The notes under the pieces were generated by a model. That model was not told the DNA's origin, searched no databases, and saw only the letters and a program-made list of their open reading frames with translations. Made by a program: the position numbers and the translations under genes. A stretch of DNA of 64,000 nt, taken from positions 310,001 to 374,000 of the forward strand of contig JAEXHI010000022.1 in assembly GCA_023450085.1 (NCBI GenBank), given 5' to 3'. Below, in pieces: positions 49,965-58,949 of the stretch (its first letter is position 1; the number at the start of each line of letters is the position of its first letter). This stretch comes from Bacteroidota bacterium. GTDB lineage: Bacteria > Bacteroidota > Bacteroidia > Sphingobacteriales > Sphingobacteriaceae.

Positions 49965-51065
49965 ATGCAAGATAATAGGAGCGAGCTGCTGAATAGATAT
50001 TTAAATGAGGAAGCCAGTGAAGAAGAAATCGCTTTGGTAGAAAGCTGGTATGCACAGCAGGCCAATGATTTACCAGGTGCTTCTGCTGAAGTAGATTTTG
50101 ATCATAAAAAACAGCAGATTTTAACGGAGATATTAGCGCAAACCACGCCCGTTAAACGCAAGAGTTTACGTTTGTGGCCATGGGCAATAGCTGCTGCAGT
50201 ATTAATTATTGCGGTAATAGGGATATTGAAATGGAGCAATTCATCAACTGAGGAGATTAACCAACCTCGATTTGTAATCAAGAATGATATTGAACCTGGT
50301 AGCAATACCGCCACCTTAATTTTAGCGGATGGTAAAAAGGTACAGCTCTCAGAAAATGAGAAGCAAACCGAAATTAGTCCGCAACAGGGAGCTAATAGTG
50401 GGCAATATACTTTGGTCACGGCCAGAGCGCAAAATTATAAGCTAAAACTGCCAGATGGAACTTTGGTTTGGTTAAATGCCGCTTCGTCTATCAAATATCC
50501 TTCGTCTTTTGCCAATACGGCAACACGAACAGTACAATTGGTAGGAGAGGCCTATTTTGAGGTTGCCAAAGATAAAAAGCGACCATTTATTGTAGCTACT
50601 AAATTGCAGGATATCAAAGTAACAGGAACCCATTTTAATGTAAGCAGTTACAACGGCGATAAAGATGTGAAGGTGACCTTGTTGGAAGGTGCTGTAGAGG
50701 TGTTCGATAAATCGACGCAACGTTTGGCCAAGCTAAATGCAGGCGAGCAAAGTATTTTTGATTATAAAGAACTTAAGGTTGATCGGGTAGACGCCGAACT
50801 GGAAGTAGCTTGGAAAGATGGAGATTTTTCGTTTCAGGGAGATAACTTTCAGGGTGCTTTAAATAAGATTTCAAGATGGTATGATGTAGATATTGTGTTG
50901 GAGAAAGATGCTGCCAATGCATTGATGCCTGGTGGCTGGATTTCTAAAAAAAGCAAACTTTCAGATGTGCTGAAATTAATTGCCACTACTGCTGATATCG
51001 GTTTTAGAATTGAAGGCAGAAAAGTAACCATTACCAAAAATAAGATTCCAACACCATCAAATTAA
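49965..51065 (+). CDS. FecR-type anti-sigma factor (first pair)
   Basis: A 366-residue protein: cytoplasmic sigma-binding helix region (about 1-60, ending in KKQQILTEILAQ), one membrane helix (about 68-86), then FecR domain (about 115-230, LPDGTLVWLNAASSIKYPSSF) and a C-terminal DUF4974 domain (about 280-350, FQGALNKISRWYDVDIVLEK). It relays a TonB receptor signal to the sigma factor. No TonB receptor follows this pair directly; the next gene is another sigma factor. Confidence 0.95.
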   Translation: MQDNRSELLNRYLNEEASEEEIALVESWYAQQANDLPGASAEVDFDHKKQQILTEILAQTTPVKRKSLRLWPWAIAAAVLIIAVIGILKWSNSSTEEINQPRFVIKNDIEPGSNTATLILADGKKVQLSENEKQTEISPQQGANSGQYTLVTARAQNYKLKLPDGTLVWLNAASSIKYPSSFANTATRTVQLVGEAYFEVAKDKKRPFIVATKLQDIKVTGTHFNVSSYNGDKDVKVTLLEGAVEVFDKSTQRLAKLNAGEQSIFDYKELKVDRVDAELEVAWKDGDFSFQGDNFQGALNKISRWYDVDIVLEKDAANALMPGGWISKKSKLSDVLKLIATTADIGFRIEGRKVTITKNKIPTPSN

Positions 51066-51119
51066 AGAGGAATTGATTTTGTTCATCATAAGTTAACATA
51101 CGGGTAACCTTGGCCCGCT

Positions 51120-51127
51120 TAACTTTG
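51120..51127 (+). promoter_or_regulatory. -7 box of the second sigma gene
   Basis: TAACTTTG is an exact TAnnTTTG match, 4 nt before GTG 51132, predicting a leaderless transcript. Confidence 0.5.
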
Positions 51128-51131
51128 TGGG

Positions 51132-51728
51132 GTGAACCAAGCACTTACCGATCAATATCTTATTATGGCCATGCAAAGTGGCGATCAAAAAGCTTTTGAA
51201 GCGCTTTACGAACGATATTGGCCTGAGGTATACACTATGATTTATAGGCGTATTAAGGATAGGGAAGTAGCTAAGGATATTGTGCAAGATATCTTTATTA
51301 ACCTTTGGCGTTACCGCGACAAAATTATTGCTGAAGGTTCATTAGGGCCTCTGCTCAACGTTACGGCAAAAAAGCAAGCCATTTCATGGTACAGGAAACA
51401 AACCGCCAGTAAGCAAAGAGAATTACTATACTATGAAGATGAGGTATTGGTAGCCCCTTCTACTACCGAAATGGAAACCAAAGAACTGCAAGATTTATTG
51501 GATCGTGAAATTGATCAAATGCCAAGCAATATGCAGCAATCCTTTCGTTTAAGCCGATATGAAAATAAATCCATTAAGGAAATTGCGGCTGAACTTTCTC
51601 TCTCAGAACAAACCGTTCGGAACAATATTTCTATGGCTTTGGAACGCCTCAGATTGCAAACACGAAAATTCTATTCAGAGCCTATTAATTTGGCTGGCGT
51701 ACTGGCTATTCTGTTAACAAAGATTTAA
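51132..51728 (+). CDS. ECF RNA polymerase sigma factor (second pair)
   Basis: A 198-residue ECF sigma factor. Start GTG 51132. Region 2 is FEALYERYWPEVYTMIYRRI and VAKDIVQDIFINLWRYRDK; region 4 has MPSNMQQSFRLSRYENKSIKEIAAELSLSEQTVRNNISMAL. It is 58 nt upstream of its FecR partner and has its own -7 box, so it can be expressed apart from the first pair. Confidence 0.95.
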   Translation: MNQALTDQYLIMAMQSGDQKAFEALYERYWPEVYTMIYRRIKDREVAKDIVQDIFINLWRYRDKIIAEGSLGPLLNVTAKKQAISWYRKQTASKQRELLYYEDEVLVAPSTTEMETKELQDLLDREIDQMPSNMQQSFRLSRYENKSIKEIAAELSLSEQTVRNNISMALERLRLQTRKFYSEPINLAGVLAILLTKI

Positions 51729-51786
51729 TCTAATCATAGCTATTTCTTAAAGTACATTTTGACTTTCGCTGCGAAGAGTTAGATGT

Positions 51787-52713
51787 ATGGCAAAGAAAAA
51801 TGTATTCGCCGAAAGGCGTAAAATAGAGCAACAGGCCGAAACGTGGTTTAAGGCTACCAATGACGATATCCCGTTTGAAGCCTTCGCTAACGAGCAGGAA
51901 AAAATACGTACGGGCGAAGAAATGCTTAGCGATATTCGTGCGAAGATCAACAAGCAGAAAGTATATAAGCTGTGGCGTAGGGTAGCTGCTGCTGCGGTGA
52001 TTTTTGTTTCCTTAGGTACCTTTGCTTATCGTAGCTATCAAAGTGCTACTTCCTCGCAAATTACGTCCGCTTGGGACAGTTATGTGGCCAAGAAAGGCGA
52101 ATTCAAAAAAATTCTACTGCCAGACAGTTCCATTATTTATTTAAGGCCAGGGGCTAAAGTAACCGTTGCCCATCCATTTAAACAGCAAACCCGCCAAGTC
52201 ATGCTAGAAACCGGAGAAGTATATTTCGAAGTTAGTCATGATCCTGCACATCCGTTTCTGGTGACTACAGGACAAATGACTACAGAGGTATTGGGGACTA
52301 AGTTTATCATTAACAATGATCCTTTATTGGCCGATATTCACGTGGCTTTACTAAGCGGTAAAGTGGCGGTACGTAGCAAAAAGGAAGCCTTGGCCGTATT
52401 GTTGCCTAATCAACAGCTTTCTTTTAACCGATACCAAGAAACCATTAGGCTCGAAAACAGCAAGGCTTATGCTAGCGAAAGTTGGTTGAACGGTGAATAT
52501 ATTTTAGAAGATGTACCCTTAAAATCATTTGCCGAAACATTTGGTAATGCTTTTTCGATGCAAGTTAAATTTGAGCAAAAAGCTTTGGAACAGCTACATG
52601 TTTCCATACAATTCAATAAAGGCGACGATCCTAAAAGTATCTTAAATCAATTAAAGCTCATCCACGGACTACATTATCAACTTAAAGACAAGGAGGTGAT
52701 TTTGATGAAATAG
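51787..52713 (+). CDS. FecR-type anti-sigma factor (second pair)
   Basis: A 308-residue protein with a short cytoplasmic segment, a membrane helix (about 63-80), FecR domain (about 105-205, LLPDSSIIYLRPGAKVTV) and DUF4974 domain (about 225-300, PLKSFAETFGNAFSMQVKFEQ). It lies upstream of a TonB receptor with an STN domain, the expected signalling partner, across a 144-nt gap holding a hairpin. Confidence 0.95.
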   Translation: MAKKNVFAERRKIEQQAETWFKATNDDIPFEAFANEQEKIRTGEEMLSDIRAKINKQKVYKLWRRVAAAAVIFVSLGTFAYRSYQSATSSQITSAWDSYVAKKGEFKKILLPDSSIIYLRPGAKVTVAHPFKQQTRQVMLETGEVYFEVSHDPAHPFLVTTGQMTTEVLGTKFIINNDPLLADIHVALLSGKVAVRSKKEALAVLLPNQQLSFNRYQETIRLENSKAYASESWLNGEYILEDVPLKSFAETFGNAFSMQVKFEQKALEQLHVSIQFNKGDDPKSILNQLKLIHGLHYQLKDKEVILMK

Positions 52714-52729
52714 TCTACAAAAAACAAAA

Positions 52730-52754
52730 CCGGTACCTATTGGATAGATACCGG
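52730..52754 (+). repeat. Hairpin between FecR and TonB receptor
   Basis: CCGGTA (52730-52735) and TACCGG (52749-52754) enclose a short loop. No T run follows, so it may tune receptor expression without stopping transcription. Confidence 0.4.
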
Positions 52755-52857
52755 GTATTTAGGCGCTTGCTTGTTGACAGAAAATTGCCGCTTCCTAGTC
52801 ATCATCATTGCAAACGCCAGGTTTAACTCGTAAACATCATAAAAGTATTAAAAATTA

Positions 52858-55800
52858 ATGTCTATAATTAAAATAGGTGTGAAAATATCACTGATCCTAT
52901 ATTTTATCTCTATCAATATCATGACTTCGCTGTTTGCCAGCGAAGCTCATTCACAGGCGCTGGAAACAAAAGTTGATGTCCAGTTTAGAGAAGGCCAATC
53001 CTTATCGGTAGCCTTAGAACAATTGCGTTCTAAAACCAAGGTAAGGTTTGCCTATGATCCCTCACTTGCTAAAAATGTATCGGTTAAGGCCGCAAATTAT
53101 CATGAAGAAAAACTAAAAACTATCCTTAACCAATTGTTGCAGCACAGCAATGTTGCTTTTAAAGAGCAGGGTGGCGCAGTGGTGCTATATCTCAGTACTA
53201 AAACACCTAAGCAGCAACCTGGTCGTATTGCAGGTAAAATTATCGACGACCGAGGGGAGCCCTTACCGGGTGCCAATATTAAGTTGGTACAAACAGGGCA
53301 GGGCACCCAAAGTAATGTAGATGGAACTTACACCCTTAATGTACCAGCAGGGACTTATACCCTTGAAATCAGTTTTATCTCTTTTCAAACCAAACGCATT
53401 ACGGATATTGAGGTAAAAGCAGGGCAATTAACTGATCTTGATATTGTGCTTAAACCAGCTACCAACAGTTTAAACCAGGTAGTGGTAACCGGAACTTTTA
53501 AAACAGAAAGTATTAATGCTCTATATGCCCGTCAAAAAAACGATGCTAGTATTTCTAATGGTATTAGTCGTGAGCAGATTTCGGCTTTGCCGGATAAGAA
53601 CATTGGCGAAACCTTGAAACGTATTTCGGGTGTAAGTACTACTGATAACCGCCGTGTAGTGATTAGAGGTATTGCCGAACGTTATAATTTGGCCATGATG
53701 GATGGTGCTGCTTTGCCAAGTACCGATGTGCAGGTGCGTGATTTTGAGTTCGATATTATCCCGAGCAACTTGGTTGATAATGTTGTGGTATCTAAAACTG
53801 CAACGCCCGATATGAGCTTTGGTTTTGGTGGAGGTATGGTACAATTAAATACGATGGCCATTCCCAGCAAGGATTTTATTTCCTTAAATGTGGGTACTAA
53901 ATACATTAATGGTAGTACAGGTAAAGACTTTTTGGGCTACCAACGAGGTAAGCAAGATTACCTAGGTTTTGATGACGGAGGTCGAGATCATTTCCCAAAA
54001 GACTTGGTGATTTTTACCCAATCTAACTATAATCCTACCAATCCGGGCGCTACGTTACCGCCCCCAGGCGTGCCTAAAATTACCCCTGAAATGATTGCTG
54101 CACAAAACAAAAGAATAGGTGGTTTGGAAAGAATGGGTACCCGTATTTATCAAACTGCACCAGGGCAAAACTATCAGTTTAGCTTAGGTCGTAGCTATGG
54201 TTTAAAAAACAGTCGTTTTGGTTTTGTGGGGTCCATCAGCTACCGTAATGAGCAGGCCATAGATAACATCATGAAGTTTGAGCGTGGTAGCTTTAACAAG
54301 ATGAACGAAAATCTGTATGATCCAACCACTCGTCAGGAATTAAAGCAAAATGCTGCCAGTCAGTATAATTTTACCACCAGTTTGGGCGCCTTGGTTAACT
54401 TGGGTTGGAATAATAAAAACCACAAAATTACCTCACGTAACTTTTATTCAAGGGTATTTGCCAACCAGTTCTTTCGTATTTCAGGTTGGGGCGAGGATAT
54501 TGGATATGGCGATAATCCAGCAATTAATGAATACGACCGACCTAAATTTATCAACCTGTTGCAAAACCGTGTAACAGGGGAGCATAATTTTGGCAGGTTT
54601 AAGTTTGACTGGGGGGTAGCTCGTAACAGCGTAGGTAACCATGAACAGGATGCCGTAGATGCAAATTTAGGCCCTGTTACTAGCTTAAATAGTACTAACT
54701 ACATTTACACACTGGGTAATTTTACCAATAACCCAGGCCCGTTGAGCCGTTCATCGTACAAATATGTGGAAACCAATTGGGCAGCCGATGCAGCCTTGAG
54801 CTATAAGTTTAATGTTGGAAAACACCCTCAGGTATTTAAAGCTGGTTATCAGTTTCTAGAGAAAAAAGGTGACTTTGCTTGGAGTGTTTTACCTATTGGA
54901 GCTGCCGCAGGTTTGGCTGATGGTTATAAACCGATACAGCAATGGAACATCAATTTTAATGATCCTTTGCATGACATGTTCTATTATCCTTCTGATTTCA
55001 ATAACAACAACTATACAGGTAAGAACAACAACCAAGCTTGGTATGGAATGATGGACAACCGTTTTAACAGTTGGTTGCGTTTGGTGTGGGGCATTAGGGG
55101 CGAGTATTACCGTTACGATAAGATCAAGGATTCTGCAGCCGATAAAGTGGCGAAATCTGATATACAGAATTTGGATAAGAATAGATATGTAGATCCAGAA
55201 ACGGGAGATTTGGTACATCAAACCCAAGATGCCAGTGCCAATGAAAAAAAATGGTTGTACATGCCTTCTGCAAACCTGACCATTACACCTGTTGCCGATT
55301 TTAACATACGTGCTTCTTACGCAAAATCGGCGGTAAGGCCAGCGCTGATCGAAAATTCAAGTTTTGCCCGTTTCAATTATCTGTATGGTCGTATACAACG
55401 TAACGTTGGGGTAATTTCTACCATCATTTCACATTATGATTTAAGAGCCGAATGGTATCCGTCTGCGGGAGAGGTGATTTCGGTAGGTTATTTCAAAAAG
55501 CACTTCAAAAACCCAGTGGAGATGTATTTAGACATTACCAATACCAGTGGTGCGATTGATTTGTTGACCGCTAACTCGGACTATGCCGATGTAAGAGGTT
55601 GGGAACTTGATTTTCGTAAGAATTTAGGCTTCATTAACAGCGGTTGGAAGTTTTTAAGCAATATGTACTTCAGCGGTAACCTTACCCTACAAGATTCGGA
55701 AGTACAAGCTAGTGCTTACCGTTATGCTACGATGGGTGTTGGAACAGATAAAGAAGGCAGAACGTATGCCTATAAAAATAAAACTTACTTGAGGGAGAAA

Positions 55801-56277
55801 CGACCATTGTACGGACAAGTACCTGTGTTGTATAATATTGCTTTACAATACGTAGGCGAACGTTTAAGTGCCAACGTAGCGTTTAACCACTCAGGTTATA
55901 AAACCTTTACGGTAGGGATGCAGCCACAATACTCGGAAATGGAACGCCCACGTAACCAGTTGGATGCCCAGTTGAGTTATAAGCTGTTGAAAAGCAAAAG
56001 AATGGAAGCTAAACTGAACATGAGCAACCTGTTGAACAGTCCTTTCCGTTTCTTTATGAACTCACAACAGACTTACAAGCTAAAGCCAGGCGCTAATATC
56101 ATGACCATGAGAGAGTGGTCGGACGTATACGAATGGAAATATGGCTTTACGGATAAGTATGAAGAGGGATATTATGAGCCTAGTGCTGATGGAAAAGAAA
56201 GACGCGTAGGGGATATTGAAACTTTTGCCCGTAAGGTAGGTACCTCATTCAGTTTAAGCCTTTCTTATAATTTTTAA
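52858..56277 (+). CDS. TonB-dependent receptor with STN domain
   Basis: An 1139-residue outer-membrane receptor. Signal region about 1-35, STN (secretin/TonB N-terminal) domain about 36-110 (signals to FecR), carboxypeptidase-regulatory-like domain about 120-200 (GRIAGKIIDDRGEPLPGANI), plug about 220-330 (GETLKRISGVSTTDNRRVVIRGIAERY), then 22-strand barrel ending FSLSLSYNF. The plug (RGIAERYN, FGFGGGMVQL) resembles the TonB-Xanth-Caul group, which works without SusD. No susD follows; two small lipoproteins do. The substrate is unknown. Confidence 0.95.
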   Translation: MSIIKIGVKISLILYFISINIMTSLFASEAHSQALETKVDVQFREGQSLSVALEQLRSKTKVRFAYDPSLAKNVSVKAANYHEEKLKTILNQLLQHSNVAFKEQGGAVVLYLSTKTPKQQPGRIAGKIIDDRGEPLPGANIKLVQTGQGTQSNVDGTYTLNVPAGTYTLEISFISFQTKRITDIEVKAGQLTDLDIVLKPATNSLNQVVVTGTFKTESINALYARQKNDASISNGISREQISALPDKNIGETLKRISGVSTTDNRRVVIRGIAERYNLAMMDGAALPSTDVQVRDFEFDIIPSNLVDNVVVSKTATPDMSFGFGGGMVQLNTMAIPSKDFISLNVGTKYINGSTGKDFLGYQRGKQDYLGFDDGGRDHFPKDLVIFTQSNYNPTNPGATLPPPGVPKITPEMIAAQNKRIGGLERMGTRIYQTAPGQNYQFSLGRSYGLKNSRFGFVGSISYRNEQAIDNIMKFERGSFNKMNENLYDPTTRQELKQNAASQYNFTTSLGALVNLGWNNKNHKITSRNFYSRVFANQFFRISGWGEDIGYGDNPAINEYDRPKFINLLQNRVTGEHNFGRFKFDWGVARNSVGNHEQDAVDANLGPVTSLNSTNYIYTLGNFTNNPGPLSRSSYKYVETNWAADAALSYKFNVGKHPQVFKAGYQFLEKKGDFAWSVLPIGAAAGLADGYKPIQQWNINFNDPLHDMFYYPSDFNNNNYTGKNNNQAWYGMMDNRFNSWLRLVWGIRGEYYRYDKIKDSAADKVAKSDIQNLDKNRYVDPETGDLVHQTQDASANEKKWLYMPSANLTITPVADFNIRASYAKSAVRPALIENSSFARFNYLYGRIQRNVGVISTIISHYDLRAEWYPSAGEVISVGYFKKHFKNPVEMYLDITNTSGAIDLLTANSDYADVRGWELDFRKNLGFINSGWKFLSNMYFSGNLTLQDSEVQASAYRYATMGVGTDKEGRTYAYKNKTYLREKRPLYGQVPVLYNIALQYVGERLSANVAFNHSGYKTFTVGMQPQYSEMERPRNQLDAQLSYKLLKSKRMEAKLNMSNLLNSPFRFFMNSQQTYKLKPGANIMTMREWSDVYEWKYGFTDKYEEGYYEPSADGKERRVGDIETFARKVGTSFSLSLSYNF

Positions 56278-56299
56278 CATCGATTTAAACATTAAAACA

Positions 56300-57085
56300 A
56301 TGAAATTAAATAAACTATCTCTGGCTGGCCTAAGTGTAGTGTTGCTTACGTTGGCTGCTTGTAGCAAATCAGAACAGTTCTACAAAGAGAATCTATATCG
56401 CATTAATGTAAATGGTTATAATGGAAGTAACGAACAGTTGGATATCAAAGTAGGCTCAGCTGCTTTTCGTTCTCCGATACAGCCCAATACCAGCTTTAAT
56501 TTAAGTGATGCCTATACCTTTAATGCCGCAGAAAATAAGATTAAACTTAACATTTTCGAAAATAAGACTGGAAAATTGGTGTTGGAAAAAGAGCTCAAAA
56601 AAGAAGATGGTGAGGCGAAAGTGAATTTTCTTTACATGGATGGGAAAATTAGTGCAATGCCTACCAAACCTGCCGTTGAAACAGATAAAATTAGCTTGGT
56701 ATACATGTTTCAACCCACCATTACCAATTATACAGAGCCTGTAGATTTTGTGGTGGGTAAATATTATGTAACCCCACAGGTTTTTGAAGAATTGACCAGG
56801 GCTAAAAACGTAAAGCCTAACGAGTTTAGTGCGCCTGTAAGTATTGGTACCTTTTCTACAGCCCGTCAAGATTATAATGGGGTAATGACTTCCGTTTCGT
56901 TTGTGGTACGTATCTGTAAAGCGGGCACTAATATCCCTTACGTTGACGGTACCAGCTACACTTGGAACGCCCTTAACTCTACGGCACCTAAACCCGCTGC
57001 TTCTGTAGCATCTTCTAAACTTTACATCTTCTCTGAAGCTCCAGCAGGAAACATCATGAGATTTGCGACCCGATTAGACCTTTAA
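56300..57085 (+). CDS. Lipoprotein downstream of the TonB receptor, copy A
   Basis: A 261-residue lipoprotein (lipobox LAACSKS, Cys21). It has a two-domain look; the first half (INVNGYNGSNEQLDIKVGSA) matches the neighbouring gene (IQIGGYNIGNSELQVTIDTV). It lies 22 nt after the receptor stop and 2 nt before its paralogue. Likely a surface partner for the receptor, replacing SusD; not a SusD homologue. No family name is certain to me. Confidence 0.82.
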   Translation: MKLNKLSLAGLSVVLLTLAACSKSEQFYKENLYRINVNGYNGSNEQLDIKVGSAAFRSPIQPNTSFNLSDAYTFNAAENKIKLNIFENKTGKLVLEKELKKEDGEAKVNFLYMDGKISAMPTKPAVETDKISLVYMFQPTITNYTEPVDFVVGKYYVTPQVFEELTRAKNVKPNEFSAPVSIGTFSTARQDYNGVMTSVSFVVRICKAGTNIPYVDGTSYTWNALNSTAPKPAASVASSKLYIFSEAPAGNIMRFATRLDL

Positions 57086-57087
57086 CC

Positions 57088-57846
57088 ATGAAACAAATGA
57101 TTAATAATATTAAAAGACTGATACTTTTTACGGCTATAACAATAGCGGTTGTGGCCTGCAACAAAGATGAGATTACTACCAAAGCGGTAAGCATACAAAT
57201 AGGTGGCTACAATATTGGCAATAGCGAATTGCAGGTCACGATAGATACGGTAGTTTATGATAAATTTAAAACAGCCCCAGATAAATTACTGAATTTCCGT
57301 AATGTGTATACTTATCCTTCTACTAAAGGAGAAGCGGTTTTAAGAATTAAAGATTTGGTGTCTGGAAAAGAGGTATATCAAAACACGCTCACCTTGGGCA
57401 ATAAAGATTTGGAACGCTTTTTCCCTTTTGTTTTCTTGAATGGCAGTCCATTGGAAATTAAAGCACCAGCGGCAGACCCAGCCACCAATAAAATGGCCTT
57501 TTATATTCATTATCCGCCAAGTAATGATTTACTGGATATTTACATGAAAAATGAAAAGGGAGAGATGGTTTCTATCGCTAAAAACGTAAAACCAGGTACT
57601 TGGAGTTATTCAGAATATGTAACCACTACAGGATTTAACAATACCAGCACCACCTACACTTGGCATTTCGTAAAAGCAGGTACTACCAATCAATGGGCTT
57701 TTAATGATAACGAATATATGAGCCAGTTTTCTACAGGAACACTTGACATTCCCAAAAAAGGAGAGAAGGGAAGGGTGCAACCTTATTTTGTAACCCCAAC
57801 TACTAACCAATTGGATGTAGTGTCTTTGTTTAAAAGGGTAAATTAA
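57088..57846 (+). CDS. Lipoprotein downstream of the TonB receptor, copy B
   Basis: A 252-residue lipoprotein (lipobox VVACNKD, Cys23), paralogous to the gene at 56300. It starts 2 nt after that gene's stop codon, so they are co-translated. Domains: IQIGGYNIGNSELQVTID, then FVFLNGSPLEIKAPAADPATNKMAFYIHY. Probably surface-exposed partner of the TonB receptor. The palindrome at 57854 follows it. Confidence 0.82.
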   Translation: MKQMINNIKRLILFTAITIAVVACNKDEITTKAVSIQIGGYNIGNSELQVTIDTVVYDKFKTAPDKLLNFRNVYTYPSTKGEAVLRIKDLVSGKEVYQNTLTLGNKDLERFFPFVFLNGSPLEIKAPAADPATNKMAFYIHYPPSNDLLDIYMKNEKGEMVSIAKNVKPGTWSYSEYVTTTGFNNTSTTYTWHFVKAGTTNQWAFNDNEYMSQFSTGTLDIPKKGEKGRVQPYFVTPTTNQLDVVSLFKRVN

Positions 57847-57853
57847 TTTCTCT

Positions 57854-57968
57854 AAAGATTGCTTCGTAAACTCGCAATGACGCTTTTATGATCGTTTCCT
57901 ATTAGCTGTCACTTCCGTTTACATTATATGTGCCTATTGCGTTATTGCGAGGTACGAAGCAATCTCTT
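57854..57968. repeat. Palindromic element, CGCAATGACG / AAGCAATCT type
   Basis: AGATTGCTTCGTA (57856-57868) and TACGAAGCAATCT (57953-57965) are perfectly inverted; CTCGCAATGACG and CGTTATTGCGAG inside also pair with one mismatch. It is a different family from the GTCAT..TCGA elements. It separates the lipoprotein operon from the next small gene. Confidence 0.8.
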
Positions 57969-57983
57969 TTTAATACCTTAAAC

Positions 57984-58247
57984 ATGAAAGCCATCAATAA
58001 ACGAGAACACCAATCAGTAATTTACGCCCTTAAACAAATGGAAGGTTTGTTGGGCGAAGAAACTGCTAGCGCTGTCCAAGATGGCAAGGCACTCTCCAAA
58101 TTATATCAACGTTACCATGCTTTATTGGCCGATCTTTCGGTTTGTATCAACGAATACGAAACCCTGCACCATCATTTACGAGTGAAGGTATTGGCCCCAG
58201 CTTTGAGAAAAGCAAAAAGGATGGAACAATATGCCGAAAGACCATAA
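57984..58247 (+). CDS. Hypothetical helical protein, 87 residues
   Basis: From ATG 57984 (MKAINKREHQSVIYALKQME), an all-helical, coiled-coil-like protein, Lys- and Leu-rich, ending KRMEQYAERP. Earlier in-frame starts fall inside the palindrome and are rejected. No family recognised. It lies 80 nt before the third sigma factor. Confidence 0.55.
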   Translation: MKAINKREHQSVIYALKQMEGLLGEETASAVQDGKALSKLYQRYHALLADLSVCINEYETLHHHLRVKVLAPALRKAKRMEQYAERP

Positions 58248-58327
58248 CAAAAACTGATCTGCACTAAGGTTAACTTCATTTTAATCTTTTGTTTACACGA
58301 TATCGTGAAGTTTGTGGCTGATACAGC

Positions 58328-58891
58328 ATGGAAATTCAGCAACAGACAAATCGTTATACTCCAGAACTTGGGGAATATAGCGCTATAGACTTCGAATCGC
58401 TGTTTAATCATTTTAGCGACATGCTTTACAACTACGCTTTCTATTACCTTGATGATATGGAAGCCGCTAAAAGTGTGGTTAATGATACTCTCCTAAAACT
58501 TTGGAATGGCAAACAAAAGCCATCCTATATCAAAAATTACCTCTACAAATCGGTCAAGAATGCTTGTTTAAATTATTTATCGCAGCGCAAAGATCATGTG
58601 GTGCTCAAAGATTTTTCGGAGCTTGAAACCCTATCAGATAGTGTGTGGAAGGTGGAGGATATGGAAGATGCCAATGATAAATTATTGTTTTTGGAAAAGG
58701 TCATCTCCAGACTTCCCGCAAAAAGACAATTGGTATTTAAAATGTTCCGTTTCGAGGAATTGAGCTATGCCGAAATTGCCGAGCTATTGAATATTTCTAT
58801 CAGAACTGTAGAAGACCACCTCGCTAAAAGCATGCAATTTATTCATGCGCAGGCAAAACATTTAGTTGATCAAAAGTTAACGAATACTTAA
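58328..58891 (+). CDS. ECF RNA polymerase sigma factor (third pair)
   Basis: A 187-residue ECF sigma factor. Region 2 is FESLFNHFSDMLYNYAFYYL and AAKSVVNDTLLKLW; region 4 has LPAKRQLVFKMFRFEELSYAEIAELLNISIRTVEDHLAKSM. It is 58 nt before its FecR partner and likely drives the second receptor operon. Confidence 0.95.
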   Translation: MEIQQQTNRYTPELGEYSAIDFESLFNHFSDMLYNYAFYYLDDMEAAKSVVNDTLLKLWNGKQKPSYIKNYLYKSVKNACLNYLSQRKDHVVLKDFSELETLSDSVWKVEDMEDANDKLLFLEKVISRLPAKRQLVFKMFRFEELSYAEIAELLNISIRTVEDHLAKSMQFIHAQAKHLVDQKLTNT

Positions 58892-58949
58892 CTTCTGATA
58901 GCCCGTATTTTTCTCAGGTTTCCTGTCTTTAAGAGTAAGAAATCTGTTC

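Noticed and set aside
57930..57983. Upstream extension of the 87-residue protein
   Set aside because: The extension falls within the palindromic element and is low in coding character.
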